A stretch of 64,000 nt of DNA from Candidatus Polarisedimenticolaceae bacterium (GTDB taxonomy: Bacteria; Acidobacteriota; Polarisedimenticolia; Polarisedimenticolales; DASRJG01): the NCBI GenBank assembly GCA_036275915.1, contig DASUCV010000022.1, positions 372,001 through 436,000 of the forward strand, read 5' to 3'. The notes under the pieces are model-generated. The model worked only from the letters and a program-made list of their open reading frames with translations. It was not told the origin of the DNA and searched no databases. The position numbers were made by a program, and so were the translations under genes. Positions 9,321-17,057 of this stretch are shown in pieces (position 1 is the first letter of the stretch; every line of letters starts with the position of its first letter).

Positions 9321-9722
9321 TCACCCGCGATCGATCACGGTGATCTCGACCCGGGCGGCGCCGCGCCGGACGAACCCGAGCTGCCTCGCGGCCTCGTAGG
9401 ACAGGTCGATGATCCGATCGTGACGGAACGGCCCGCGATCGTTGATCCGAACCTTCACCGACTTGCCGCTCTCGATGTCGGTCACCCTCACGATCGTGCC
9501 GAACGGCAACGTGCGGTGGGCGGCGGTCAACGCATGCATGTCGAAGCGCTCACCGTTCGCCGTGCGCTCGCCCTGGTGCGCCTTTCCGTACCAGGAGGCC
9601 AGTCCCTTCTCCGAGTGGCCATGCTCGATCGACGCCGGCGAGGTCGCGGGTGCTTTCTGCTGCGCGCAGGCGCCGGCGAGCACGATCGAGACGAAGACGT
9701 TCGGCAGCAGTTTCCGGCGCAT
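9321..9722 (-). CDS. rlpA: RlpA-like septal ring lipoprotein / lytic transglycosylase
   Basis: A 133-residue lipoprotein with lipobox LAGAC (Cys near residue 17) and a double-psi beta-barrel carrying GLASWYGKAHQGERTANGE, AAHRTLPFGT and INDRGPF. These are standard RlpA motifs, including the Asp of NDRGPF that is part of the active site in lytic members. RlpA cleaves glycan strands without stem peptides and acts at the division site; there is no SPOR domain here, as in many short homologues. The start at 9722 gives a compact lipoprotein signal; the longer open frame adds an Arg-rich shadow sequence. It converges on the peptidase gene with only 9 bp between stops and has a decayed copy at 6641-6795. 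Confidence 0.88.
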   Translation of the reverse strand: MRRKLLPNVFVSIVLAGACAQQKAPATSPASIEHGHSEKGLASWYGKAHQGERTANGERFDMHALTAAHRTLPFGTIVRVTDIESGKSVKVRINDRGPFRHDRIIDLSYEAARQLGFVRRGAARVEITVIDRG

Positions 9723-9774
9723 CGCATCAACGATCGGCTCCCCGGGCCGGGAAGGCAAACGGCGATGGCGCCTC

Positions 9775-11040
9775 CTACGCAAAGCGACGTCGCAGAGACG
9801 CGGCCATAGCCGGGGGCGAGACGCGACCGAGCGTGATCGTCTCGGCGCCGACGAAGGTGGCCAGCGATCGAAACGCGTCCGCGGCACCGTCGAGCGCGAG
9901 GTCGCGGTCGAGAGAACCCCAGTCGGCCGCGGGAGGTCGCTTGCCCCGAGCGAACCAGGGCTCGAAGTGGATCTGCCGGATCTCGAGGAGACGCTCGGCG
10001 CGGTGAGTCTTGGCGTCGATCCTCCCGATCAGCTGGCCGTCATGGAAGAGCGGGAGCACGTAGTAGCCGTGCACCCGCTTGTGGCCCGGGGTGTAGACCT
10101 CGACGCGGTAGTCGAAGCCGAACAGGCGCTGGGCGCGCTCGCGGTGCCACAGGAACGAATCGAACGGCGCGAGCAGTGTGGTGCCGCGCGCGGCCACGCG
10201 CCGCTGTGCGGCGGCGCGCAGCGCCGGGAGATCGTCGGCGAGGGCGAACCACGGTGTCGTGCCGTGCTCGACGGCGACCTCGACGACTTCGCCGGCCGCG
10301 AGCGCCTCGGCGAGCGCCTTGCGGCGCTCCCGGATCTCCGTCCGAGGGAAGGTGAGGTACATGCGGAGATCGGTCGCCGTCGCGGCACCCATCGCATGCA
10401 GGGACCGGCGCAGGTGCCAGCGGCGGAACTCGTCGGCGCGCGGCGGCTCGGCAGCGAGCGCCTCACCCATGACCCTTGGCGCCAGATCGAAGCGCTTCTG
10501 GAAGTGAACCCGTGAATGGATCATCGTGCGCCCGCTCATCCACAGGTAATCGAGCGCGTGCGTGGCCGGCTTCCAATTCCACCATCCGCCGCCGCGCCGC
10601 TTGCGATCGTTTCCGAAGTCGGCGTTCCCGAGCGGTCCGCGGGTCGTGATCTCGGCCTCGACCTGGGCGACGAGCGCCGCGTTCTTCCTGAGCCATTTCC
10701 CCCAAGCCCGGCTGCGGAGCGAATAGTCGAGCATCGCCCGCCGCCAGTGGCCGAAATGATCGGTCGGCACCAGGCAGGCCGCGTGAGCCCAGTACTCGAA
10801 CATCGCGCGCCGCTCGTAGACGAGACGGTCGAGGACACGACGGTCGTACGGTCCGAAGCGGCTCCACACGGTCAGGTAGTGCGCGCGGTCGATCACGTTG
10901 ATCGAGTCGAGCTGGATTCCACCCGTGTCGGAGGCGAACCGGACGAGGTTGCGCTCCGTCAGCCGCCGCCGGCGCGGGTCGCGGAGATGCTGGCGCTCGA
11001 GGAACAGCGCGGCCACGGCGCGGAGAGGAATCTTTGCCAT
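9775..11040 (-). CDS. YcaQ-like winged-helix DNA glycosylase
   Basis: A 421-residue cytoplasmic protein matching the HTH_42/YcaQ family (PF06224; formerly DUF1006). The N-terminal segment contains GGIQLDSINVIDRAHYLTVW with the QLD motif typical of the family, followed by FGPYDRRVLDRL and EYWAHAACLVP; the C-terminal part has LLAPFDSFLWHRER and GYYVLPLFHDGQLIGRIDAK. E. coli YcaQ (AlkX) unhooks interstrand DNA cross-links and alkylated bases, and the length fits. The ATG at 11040 lacks a ribosome-binding site but has TACATT 9 nt upstream. It lies upstream of rlpA in the same direction with a 52-nt gap. Substrate range in this organism is not known. Confidence 0.85.
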   Translation of the reverse strand: MAKIPLRAVAALFLERQHLRDPRRRRLTERNLVRFASDTGGIQLDSINVIDRAHYLTVWSRFGPYDRRVLDRLVYERRAMFEYWAHAACLVPTDHFGHWRRAMLDYSLRSRAWGKWLRKNAALVAQVEAEITTRGPLGNADFGNDRKRRGGGWWNWKPATHALDYLWMSGRTMIHSRVHFQKRFDLAPRVMGEALAAEPPRADEFRRWHLRRSLHAMGAATATDLRMYLTFPRTEIRERRKALAEALAAGEVVEVAVEHGTTPWFALADDLPALRAAAQRRVAARGTTLLAPFDSFLWHRERAQRLFGFDYRVEVYTPGHKRVHGYYVLPLFHDGQLIGRIDAKTHRAERLLEIRQIHFEPWFARGKRPPAADWGSLDRDLALDGAADAFRSLATFVGAETITLGRVSPPAMAASLRRRFA

Positions 11041-11047
11041 GCGCCGT

Positions 11048-12070
11048 TCAATGTAACGGCACTTTTCGCTGCGCGACCCATGTTCCGTCGGCCCGGCCTT
11101 CGACGCGCATCCGTCCCTTGGCCGAGTCGCCGTCGATCCAGAAGAACAGGAACGCGCGCACCGGACCGGGCGCCCCCTGACGGCTTCCCTTCGGCCAATC
11201 CCCGGCGAACGAGAGCTCGACGTAACCGTTCCGCCACGTTCCGGTGACGGGAAGAGCGTCGCCGAGGGAACCGGACCAGGTTCCCGTCACGACGGTCCCC
11301 TCGCGGCGCAGGTCCATGGTCCCGGTGATGGGGCCGGCGTCGCTCCCCGATTGCGCCTCCCAGGTGCCGCCCACGTCGGACCCGTTCTTCACATCTTGCG
11401 GCGGCGCGGGGACGATGCGCACATTCGAGAAGTACGCTTCTTCGTCGGTGTATCCCCACAATCCGATCGCGCCGTGGAGATCCTCGCCCTTGAGGCCGTC
11501 GACGACGAGGCTGGGCAGCGTGGAACCATTGAGGTAGAGCTTGGCGACGCGGCCGGCGACTTCGATGCGCAGCTTGAACCACGTCTCCATCGCGAGCGTG
11601 GCATTGGACTCGTACTGCGACGGCCACTCCCGGCGCAGCCGGTACCAGCCGAAGTCCGGCTCCGACACGTACTGGACCGTGTGGTTCCGCTTGGACTGAT
11701 CCGCGGCGTCCGAGTTTCCCGGGCGCACGTAGAACAGCTCGTAGTGCGACGCGTCCGCTCGCGCGCGGAAGGCGATGCCGACGAACCCGGGATATCGCAT
11801 CCCCGGCGGCGTCGTCGGTTTGAGCGCAATGTCCGCCTCGATCACCCCGTCCTGGAAGTCGGTTCCAGGCAGGAGCACGGGGCCGGCGCGGTCTTCGCCG
11901 TCGACGGTGATCTTCACGCATCGACGGCCCTTGTAGGTCACCGCCTCCGCTTTCACGCCTCGAGCCTGGAGGCCCGAGGTGTCGCGGAGCGGAAACATCT
12001 GCACGCCGGTCTGTGCGGAAGCCAAGGTCCATCCGCCCGCCAGCACCACCGCCATCCATCGTTTGCGCAT
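11048..12070 (-). CDS. Secreted jelly-roll (LamG/DUF1080-like) protein
   Basis: A 340-residue exported protein. The start at 12070 places a signal peptide (MRKRWMAVVLAGG) at the N-terminus; the longer open frame only adds a basic shadow. Residues about 40-220 look like a concanavalin-type beta-sandwich of the 3-keto-disaccharide hydrolase/LamG type (GVIEADIALKPT, GFVGIAFRARADASHYELFY, WFKLRIEVAGRVAKLYLNG, GAIGLWGYTDEEAYFSNVRI). The last 100 residues form a second beta domain (GGTWEAQSG, VVTGTWSGS). A carbohydrate-binding role is likely but not shown. It is divergent from the M13 peptidase gene with a 94-bp shared upstream region. Confidence 0.75.
   Translation of the reverse strand: MRKRWMAVVLAGGWTLASAQTGVQMFPLRDTSGLQARGVKAEAVTYKGRRCVKITVDGEDRAGPVLLPGTDFQDGVIEADIALKPTTPPGMRYPGFVGIAFRARADASHYELFYVRPGNSDAADQSKRNHTVQYVSEPDFGWYRLRREWPSQYESNATLAMETWFKLRIEVAGRVAKLYLNGSTLPSLVVDGLKGEDLHGAIGLWGYTDEEAYFSNVRIVPAPPQDVKNGSDVGGTWEAQSGSDAGPITGTMDLRREGTVVTGTWSGSLGDALPVTGTWRNGYVELSFAGDWPKGSRQGAPGPVRAFLFFWIDGDSAKGRMRVEGRADGTWVAQRKVPLH
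11050..11055 (-). promoter_or_regulatory. Candidate -10 element (TACATT), leaderless start
   Basis: On the minus strand TACATT ends 9 nt before the YcaQ-like ATG at 11040, with no Shine-Dalgarno sequence between. No good -35 hexamer is visible. Confidence 0.35.
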
Positions 12071-12141
12071 GACCTGGCGTACGGCCTGCGGCTCCCCGAG
12101 TTTCGTCACGCGCCCGCGAAACCGATCTCGTGTCCCCGCCG

Positions 12142-12147
12142 TATGAT
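12142..12147 (+). promoter_or_regulatory. Candidate -10 element (TATGAT)
   Basis: TATGAT (5 of 6 matches to TATAAT) lies 17 nt before the M13 peptidase ATG, followed by the ribosome-binding sequence GGGGGAAA. It is the best -10 in this divergent spacer; no clear -35 is seen. Confidence 0.35.
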
Positions 12148-12164
12148 GCGCAGGGGGAAATCGC

Positions 12165-14189
12165 ATGCGACTTCAACGAGCGGGGTCCATCGTCTTCGTG
12201 CTTTCGATCACGGCCACGGCCTTCGCGGCGGACCTGCGCGGCATCGAGGTCGGCGATCTCGACCGCACGGCCGATCCGTGCACCGACTTCTTTCAGTACG
12301 CGAACGGAACCTGGCGCGCGAACAATCCCATTCCGTCGTACATGGATCGCTGGAGCCGCCGCTGGGCCTCGGGAGAGATCAACAAGGATCAGCTCCACGC
12401 GATCCTCGACGACGTCAGCGCCCGCAAGGACTGGCCGGCGGGAAGCCCCGAGCAGCTCATCGGGGACATGTACGGCGCCTGCATGGATCAGGGCGCGATC
12501 GACAAGCGAGGGTTGGACCCGGCGAAACCGATGCTGGCGGAGATCGATGGAATCAAGGACCGAGCCGCGCTCGTCAAGGTCATCGGACACTTCCAGGATC
12601 TGGGCATCGCCGCGCCGTTCGGAATCGCGGCCTCCCCCGACAATCACGATCCGACGCACGTGATCGGGGACGTCTTCGCGGCCGGGCTCGGCATGCCCGA
12701 CCGGGACTACTACCTCAAGCCGGAGAAGCGCTTCGCCGAGGCCCGCGAGAAGTATCGCGAGCACGTGAAGAAGATGTTCGCGCTCGCGGGGCAGGACGCG
12801 GCCGCGGCGCAGAAGTCCTCCGACACCGTCTTCGCGTTCGAGAAGCAGCTCGCCCAGATCTCGCTCGACAACGTCGCGCTGCGCGATCCGGCCGCGACCG
12901 ACCACAAGACCGAGTTCAAGGATCTCGTCAAGATGACGCCGAGCTTCGACTGGGCGGCCTACTTCATGGGCGCGAAGATCCCCGCGGTCGCGCTCAACGT
13001 GCAGCAGCCGAAGTTCATGAAGGAGGTCGACCGGCAGCTCGCGAAGGCGCCCCTTCCCACATGGAAGACCTACCTGACCTGGCAGTTCCTCCACGCATCG
13101 TCCGGCGCGCTCTCCGCTCCGTTCGAGGAAGAGAGCTTCGCGTTCTACGGTAAGTATCTCAGCGGCGCGACGGAGATGAAGCCGCGCTGGAAGCGCTGCG
13201 TCGAGAACGTGGACGGCCTCCTCGGTGAGGCGCTCGGAAGAAAGTACGTCGAGAAGAATTTCCCTCCCGAAGCGAAGGCGCGCATGCAGGAGATGGTGAA
13301 GAACATCCTGCTCGCGCTGAAGGACAGGATCAACGGCCTTCCCTGGATGGAGGACGCGACCAAGCAGAAGGCGCTCGCCAAGCTCGCGACGTTCAACCCC
13401 AAGATCGGCTACCCGGACAAGTGGAAGACGTACGCCGGCGTCACGGTGACGCGCGACTCGTTCTGGAACGCCGTCGAGTCGGCGTCGCGATGGGGCGTTG
13501 GCGACAGCTACGCCACGATCGGCAAGCCGGTCGATCGCGGGCGCTGGGGCATGACGCCTCCCACCTCGAACGCGTACTACAACCCGCTCATGAACGAGAT
13601 CGTGTTCCCCGCCGGCATTCTCCAGCCGCCCGCGTTCTCGGTCGAAGAGACGGATGCGGTGAACTACGGCGCGATCGGCGTCGTCATCGGCCACGAGGTC
13701 AGCCACGGCTTCGACGACCAGGGAGCGCAGTACGACGCCCAGGGACAGCTCAAGAACTGGTGGACCGCGGGTGACCTCAAAAAGTTCCAAGCCCAGGGTC
13801 AGTGCGTCGTCGATCAGTTCGAGGGCTACTTCATCGAGCCCGGCATCCACCACAACGGCAGGCTGGTGCTCGGCGAGTCGATCGGCGATCTCGCCGGTGC
13901 GAAGCTCGCCTTCCTCGCGTACGAGAAGTCGCGCGAAGGGAAGCCGCCGGAGCCCACGATCGACGGCTTCACCCCCGAGCAGCAGTTCTTCATCTCGTGG
14001 GGACAGTGGCGCGGCGACGAGACGCGCCCCGAGACGCAGCGCCGCATGGTCCAGGGCGATCCGCACCCGGTCGCCAAGTACCGCGTCAACGGCCCGCTCT
14101 CGAACATCCCCGCGTTCCAGCAGGCGTTCGCGTGCAAGCAGGACGCCGCGATGGTGCGGCCGGCGGAGAAGCGCTGCGAGGTCTGGTAG
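12165..14189 (+). CDS. M13 family zinc metallopeptidase (neprilysin/PepO type)
   Basis: A 674-residue exported endopeptidase with a signal peptide (to about residue 22). Typical M13 landmarks are present: CTDFFQYANGTW near the N-terminus, NAYYNP near 470, the zinc motif HEVSH (about 509-513) within GHEVSHGFDDQGAQYD, the third ligand in GESIGDLAG (about 567), and the C-terminal Cys-x-Val-Trp end. It should hydrolyse oligopeptides on the N-terminal side of hydrophobic residues in the periplasm or outside the cell. The ribosome-binding site GGGGGAAA precedes the ATG. It is transcribed away from the jelly-roll protein gene. Confidence 0.95.
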   Translation: MRLQRAGSIVFVLSITATAFAADLRGIEVGDLDRTADPCTDFFQYANGTWRANNPIPSYMDRWSRRWASGEINKDQLHAILDDVSARKDWPAGSPEQLIGDMYGACMDQGAIDKRGLDPAKPMLAEIDGIKDRAALVKVIGHFQDLGIAAPFGIAASPDNHDPTHVIGDVFAAGLGMPDRDYYLKPEKRFAEAREKYREHVKKMFALAGQDAAAAQKSSDTVFAFEKQLAQISLDNVALRDPAATDHKTEFKDLVKMTPSFDWAAYFMGAKIPAVALNVQQPKFMKEVDRQLAKAPLPTWKTYLTWQFLHASSGALSAPFEEESFAFYGKYLSGATEMKPRWKRCVENVDGLLGEALGRKYVEKNFPPEAKARMQEMVKNILLALKDRINGLPWMEDATKQKALAKLATFNPKIGYPDKWKTYAGVTVTRDSFWNAVESASRWGVGDSYATIGKPVDRGRWGMTPPTSNAYYNPLMNEIVFPAGILQPPAFSVEETDAVNYGAIGVVIGHEVSHGFDDQGAQYDAQGQLKNWWTAGDLKKFQAQGQCVVDQFEGYFIEPGIHHNGRLVLGESIGDLAGAKLAFLAYEKSREGKPPEPTIDGFTPEQQFFISWGQWRGDETRPETQRRMVQGDPHPVAKYRVNGPLSNIPAFQQAFACKQDAAMVRPAEKRCEVW

Positions 14190-14276
14190 GCGCGGTTGCC
14201 GGGCCGGGGGTGGGGTGTTAGCCTCGCCGCGCGGCCGCGGGGGCGGACTCGCCTCGTGGTCTGCGCGGAGTCTCGG

Positions 14277-14954
14277 ATGGCCGGACCGTTCACGTTTCCG
14301 CATCCGATCGGCACGATCTTGGACGCGCTGGTCACGTCCCCGGATCCCGTTTTCGTCACCGACCGGTCGAATCGGATCGTCTGGTGGAACGCGAGCGCCG
14401 AGCATCTCCTGGGGTTCAAGGCGCACGAGGTGCTGGGACTGCCGTGCGCGGCGATGCTCCAGGGATGCGATGCCCACGGGAACCGCTATTGCTCCGACAA
14501 TTGCCCGATCACGCAGCTCGCGATGAGGCACGAGCCTGTCCGGAACTTCGAGCTGACGCTCCGCGCGAAGGGCGATCGTGAGCTCGACACGGACGTCAGC
14601 GTGCTTCATCTGGCCGCGCCGCCTCCCGACTTGTTCTTCCTCGCGCACATCGTCCGGCCTTCACGACGCCGGGAGAAGAGAGCGCCCGAGCGGTCTTCCG
14701 AGGAGACTCCCCCGCCGCGACCGACCCTTTTGACCGTCCGCGAGTCCGACGACGCGCGGGCCAGGAAGCTCACGGCGCGCGAGATCGAGGTGCTGGGCAT
14801 GCTTGCGGCCGGCAACCCCACGGCCGAGATCGCGTCGCGATTGAGCATCTCGGCGCTGACGGTCCGCAACCACGTCCAGAACATCCTCGACAAGCTCGAG
14901 CTGCACTCCAAGACCGAGGCCGTCGCCTTCGCGTTCCAAAAGCACCTGATCTAG
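14277..14954 (+). CDS. PAS-LuxR transcriptional regulator with a cysteine cluster
   Basis: A 225-residue regulator. An N-terminal PAS domain (about residues 15-125; DPVFVTDRSNRIVWWNASAE) carries four cysteines in a compact segment (PCAAMLQGC, then YCSDNC near residue 70). A linker leads to a GerE/LuxR helix-turn-helix (about 160-222; LTAREIEVLGMLAAGNPTAE and VRNHVQNILDKL). There is no receiver domain, so the PAS is presumably the sensor, and the cysteines could bind a metal or cluster or respond to redox. The start at 14277 follows GGAG; an in-frame ATG at 14196 adds only a basic shadow. It lies 95 bp upstream of the respiratory operon in the same orientation and may control it. Confidence 0.85.
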   Translation: MAGPFTFPHPIGTILDALVTSPDPVFVTDRSNRIVWWNASAEHLLGFKAHEVLGLPCAAMLQGCDAHGNRYCSDNCPITQLAMRHEPVRNFELTLRAKGDRELDTDVSVLHLAAPPPDLFFLAHIVRPSRRREKRAPERSSEETPPPRPTLLTVRESDDARARKLTAREIEVLGMLAAGNPTAEIASRLSISALTVRNHVQNILDKLELHSKTEAVAFAFQKHLI

Positions 14955-14982
14955 TGCGTTCTCACCACTGAATTTGATGCGT

Positions 14983-15001
14983 CCGCCGGATGGTGCGGCG
15001 G
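14983..15001. promoter_or_regulatory. Inverted repeat upstream of the respiratory operon
   Basis: CCGCCG (14983-14988) and CGGCGG (14996-15001) form 6-bp arms with a 7-nt spacer between the regulator stop and the operon start. It could be an operator or a weak transcript hairpin. GC-rich arms like this also arise by chance. Confidence 0.3.
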
Positions 15002-15049
15002 GCGGCTCAGGGGCGATCCTCCCTCCCGTCCAGGGAAAGGAGCGATTCG

Positions 15050-16462
15050 ATGAGCCACGCCCGACCGATCGCACGCTGTCTGACGCTCGCCATGGTCTCC
15101 TTCGCCGTCGTCCTCGGAGCGCACCGACCGGCCTCCGCGATCCCGGCATTCGCGCGCAAGTACCAGACGTCCTGTCAGACGTGCCACGTCGTGTTTCCGA
15201 AGCTGAACCCGTTCGGAGAGGCCTTCCGCCTGAACGGTTACCGCATGCCCGCCGAGACCGAGGAGGAGATCAAGGAGACGCCGGTCTCGCTCGGCTCGGA
15301 GGCCTACAAGAAGACGTGGCCTTCGATGGTCTACCCGAGCACGATCCCCGGACACGTTCCCCTCGCGATCAACATCAAGATGGCCGACGTCTACGCGTCC
15401 CAGACCGACGGGACGAACCGCACGATCACGAGGAACGACTTCCAGTTCCCCCAGGAGGTCAACCTCTTCGCCGCGGGGACGTTCGGCGACACCTTCGGCT
15501 ATCTCGCCGAGCTGACGTTCGAGAACGGGGCCGGGGTGAGCATCGAGCGCGCGCAGCTCACCGCGAACTCCCTCTTCGGCGCCGGGCACGCCGTCAACTT
15601 CAAGGTCGGCATGTTCGCGCCCGACCTGGAGGACGGCTTCCACGAGATGTGGCTGATGACGAACAACGGCATCGACTCGTTGTTCACCTACAACCCGATC
15701 GGCCCGAACGGGGGGACGGGGACCGCGGAGGAGGGGGGCGGCATCTCGCTCCCCGAGAACGTCAAGGCGATCGAGTTCTACGGGGTGGCGAAGCACCGGC
15801 TCTTCTATACGCTCGGCGTCACCGATGGGCTCGGGCAGGTCTCGACCGATCCCGGCTCCAACCCGCAGAGCACCGGCAACGACGTCCACAGCGCGAAAGA
15901 CTGGTACGCGCGCGTGGACTACAAGTTCGGCGGCATGGGTCTCGACGGCGACACGACCGGGAAGACCCTGCCGCCCGAGAACTGGCGGGAGAGCTCCGTG
16001 CGCGTCGGCCTGCTCGGCTACTACGGGACCGGAAACGACGTCGTGTTCCACGAGTTCGACGATCTCGGCAACCCGACGTTCGACGTGATCGATCGCCGCT
16101 ACGTCCGCGCCGGGCTCTACGCCTCGTGGCTCTGGCGCGATCTCAACGTCTTCGGCGTCTACCTCCACGGCAAGGACGATCTGACGACGACCGATCTCAC
16201 GACCGCCGCGGTGACCCAGCCCAACCCAACCTACGACGCCTGGTTCGTCCAGGCCGACTACGTGATCCGGCCGCCTTTCCAGGTGTCGCTCCGGTACGAG
16301 GACGTCGCGCCGGGCGACCCCTCCGCGGCGTCGATCCGCGTCGGCAATGCGAACTTCACCTATCTCATCGTCGCGAACATGAAGCTCATGCTCGAGTACC
16401 AGCGCGACCTTCACGAGTCGAAGAACTACAACGCCGCCGCCGTCCTGCGGTTCGCGTTCTAG
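15050..16462 (+). CDS. Single-heme cytochrome-porin fusion (Cyc2-like architecture)
   Basis: A 470-residue outer-membrane protein. After a signal peptide ending at ASA comes a c-type heme motif CQTCH (about residues 41-45) within a short segment (VFPKLNPFGEAFRLNGYRM). From about residue 70 to the end alternating beta-strands make a barrel finishing in RFAF, the usual C-terminal aromatic signal for outer-membrane insertion. One N-terminal heme followed by a porin is the architecture of Cyc2 iron oxidases, although membership of a true Cyc2 cluster cannot be judged by eye. The start is set by GGAAAGGAG 6 nt before the ATG at 15050. It leads the operon and lies 10 bp before the cupredoxin gene. 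It probably passes electrons across the outer membrane. The alternative is a porin with a structural heme. Confidence 0.75.
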   Translation: MSHARPIARCLTLAMVSFAVVLGAHRPASAIPAFARKYQTSCQTCHVVFPKLNPFGEAFRLNGYRMPAETEEEIKETPVSLGSEAYKKTWPSMVYPSTIPGHVPLAINIKMADVYASQTDGTNRTITRNDFQFPQEVNLFAAGTFGDTFGYLAELTFENGAGVSIERAQLTANSLFGAGHAVNFKVGMFAPDLEDGFHEMWLMTNNGIDSLFTYNPIGPNGGTGTAEEGGGISLPENVKAIEFYGVAKHRLFYTLGVTDGLGQVSTDPGSNPQSTGNDVHSAKDWYARVDYKFGGMGLDGDTTGKTLPPENWRESSVRVGLLGYYGTGNDVVFHEFDDLGNPTFDVIDRRYVRAGLYASWLWRDLNVFGVYLHGKDDLTTTDLTTAAVTQPNPTYDAWFVQADYVIRPPFQVSLRYEDVAPGDPSAASIRVGNANFTYLIVANMKLMLEYQRDLHESKNYNAAAVLRFAF

Positions 16463-16472
16463 GAGGACCATC

Positions 16473-17051
16473 GTGAGAATCCCGATCGTCACCGGCCTCG
16501 CCCTCGTGCTCACCCTCCCCGCGGTCGCGGGGGAAATCCACGGCACCGTCGCGTGCAAGGGCGTGCGCGACAGCGCGGGCGCCGTCGTCTACGTCGATGC
16601 GATTCCCGGCAAGACGTTCCCGGCACCGCAGGAGCACCAGAAGATCAACCAGCAGAATCTCGTGTTCGACCCGCACGTCCTTCCAGTGCTCGCCGGCACG
16701 ACGGTCGATTTCCTCAACTCCGACGCGGTGCAGCACAACGTCTTCTCGCCGGATGCCTGCGCCGAAAAGTTCAACCTCGGGACGTGGCCCAAAGGTCAGA
16801 CACGCAGCTACACGTTCAAGAAGGACTGCGTCGCGACGCTGCTGTGCAAGGTCCACCCTGAGATGGAGGCGTTCGTCGTCGCGGTGCCGACGCCGTACTT
16901 CGCCGTCACGAAGGCCGACGGCTCGTACAAGATCGCGGACGTTCCGGACGGCGCCTACACGCTCAAGGTGTGGCATCCCAAGCTCAAGGCGGCGACGAAG
17001 CCGGTCACGGTCGCCGGCAGCACCGACGTCGGCTTCGAGATCGCGAGGTAA
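16473..17051 (+). CDS. Periplasmic cupredoxin with C-terminal carboxypeptidase-regulatory-like domain
   Basis: A 192-residue exported protein with a signal peptide (to about residue 19). Residues 20-135 form a plastocyanin-like domain. The type-1 copper ligands are readable as His in VQHNVFS (about 90) and Cys-x2-His-x2-Met in CKVHPEM (about 124-130), the spacing found in amicyanin. Residues about 140-190 (KADGSYKIADVPDGAYTLKV) form a small beta-sandwich like the carboxypeptidase regulatory domain. GGAGG precedes the start. Lying between a heme porin and a Rieske/cytochrome b gene set, it is best read as a soluble electron shuttle across the periplasm. Confidence 0.85.
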   Translation: MRIPIVTGLALVLTLPAVAGEIHGTVACKGVRDSAGAVVYVDAIPGKTFPAPQEHQKINQQNLVFDPHVLPVLAGTTVDFLNSDAVQHNVFSPDACAEKFNLGTWPKGQTRSYTFKKDCVATLLCKVHPEMEAFVVAVPTPYFAVTKADGSYKIADVPDGAYTLKVWHPKLKAATKPVTVAGSTDVGFEIAR

Positions 17052-17057
17052 GAGGCC

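Noticed and set aside
10959-14648. A 1229-codon minus-strand frame across the M13 peptidase and LuxR genes
   Set aside because: It spans several real genes and their spacers, has shadow composition, and carries no recognisable domain.
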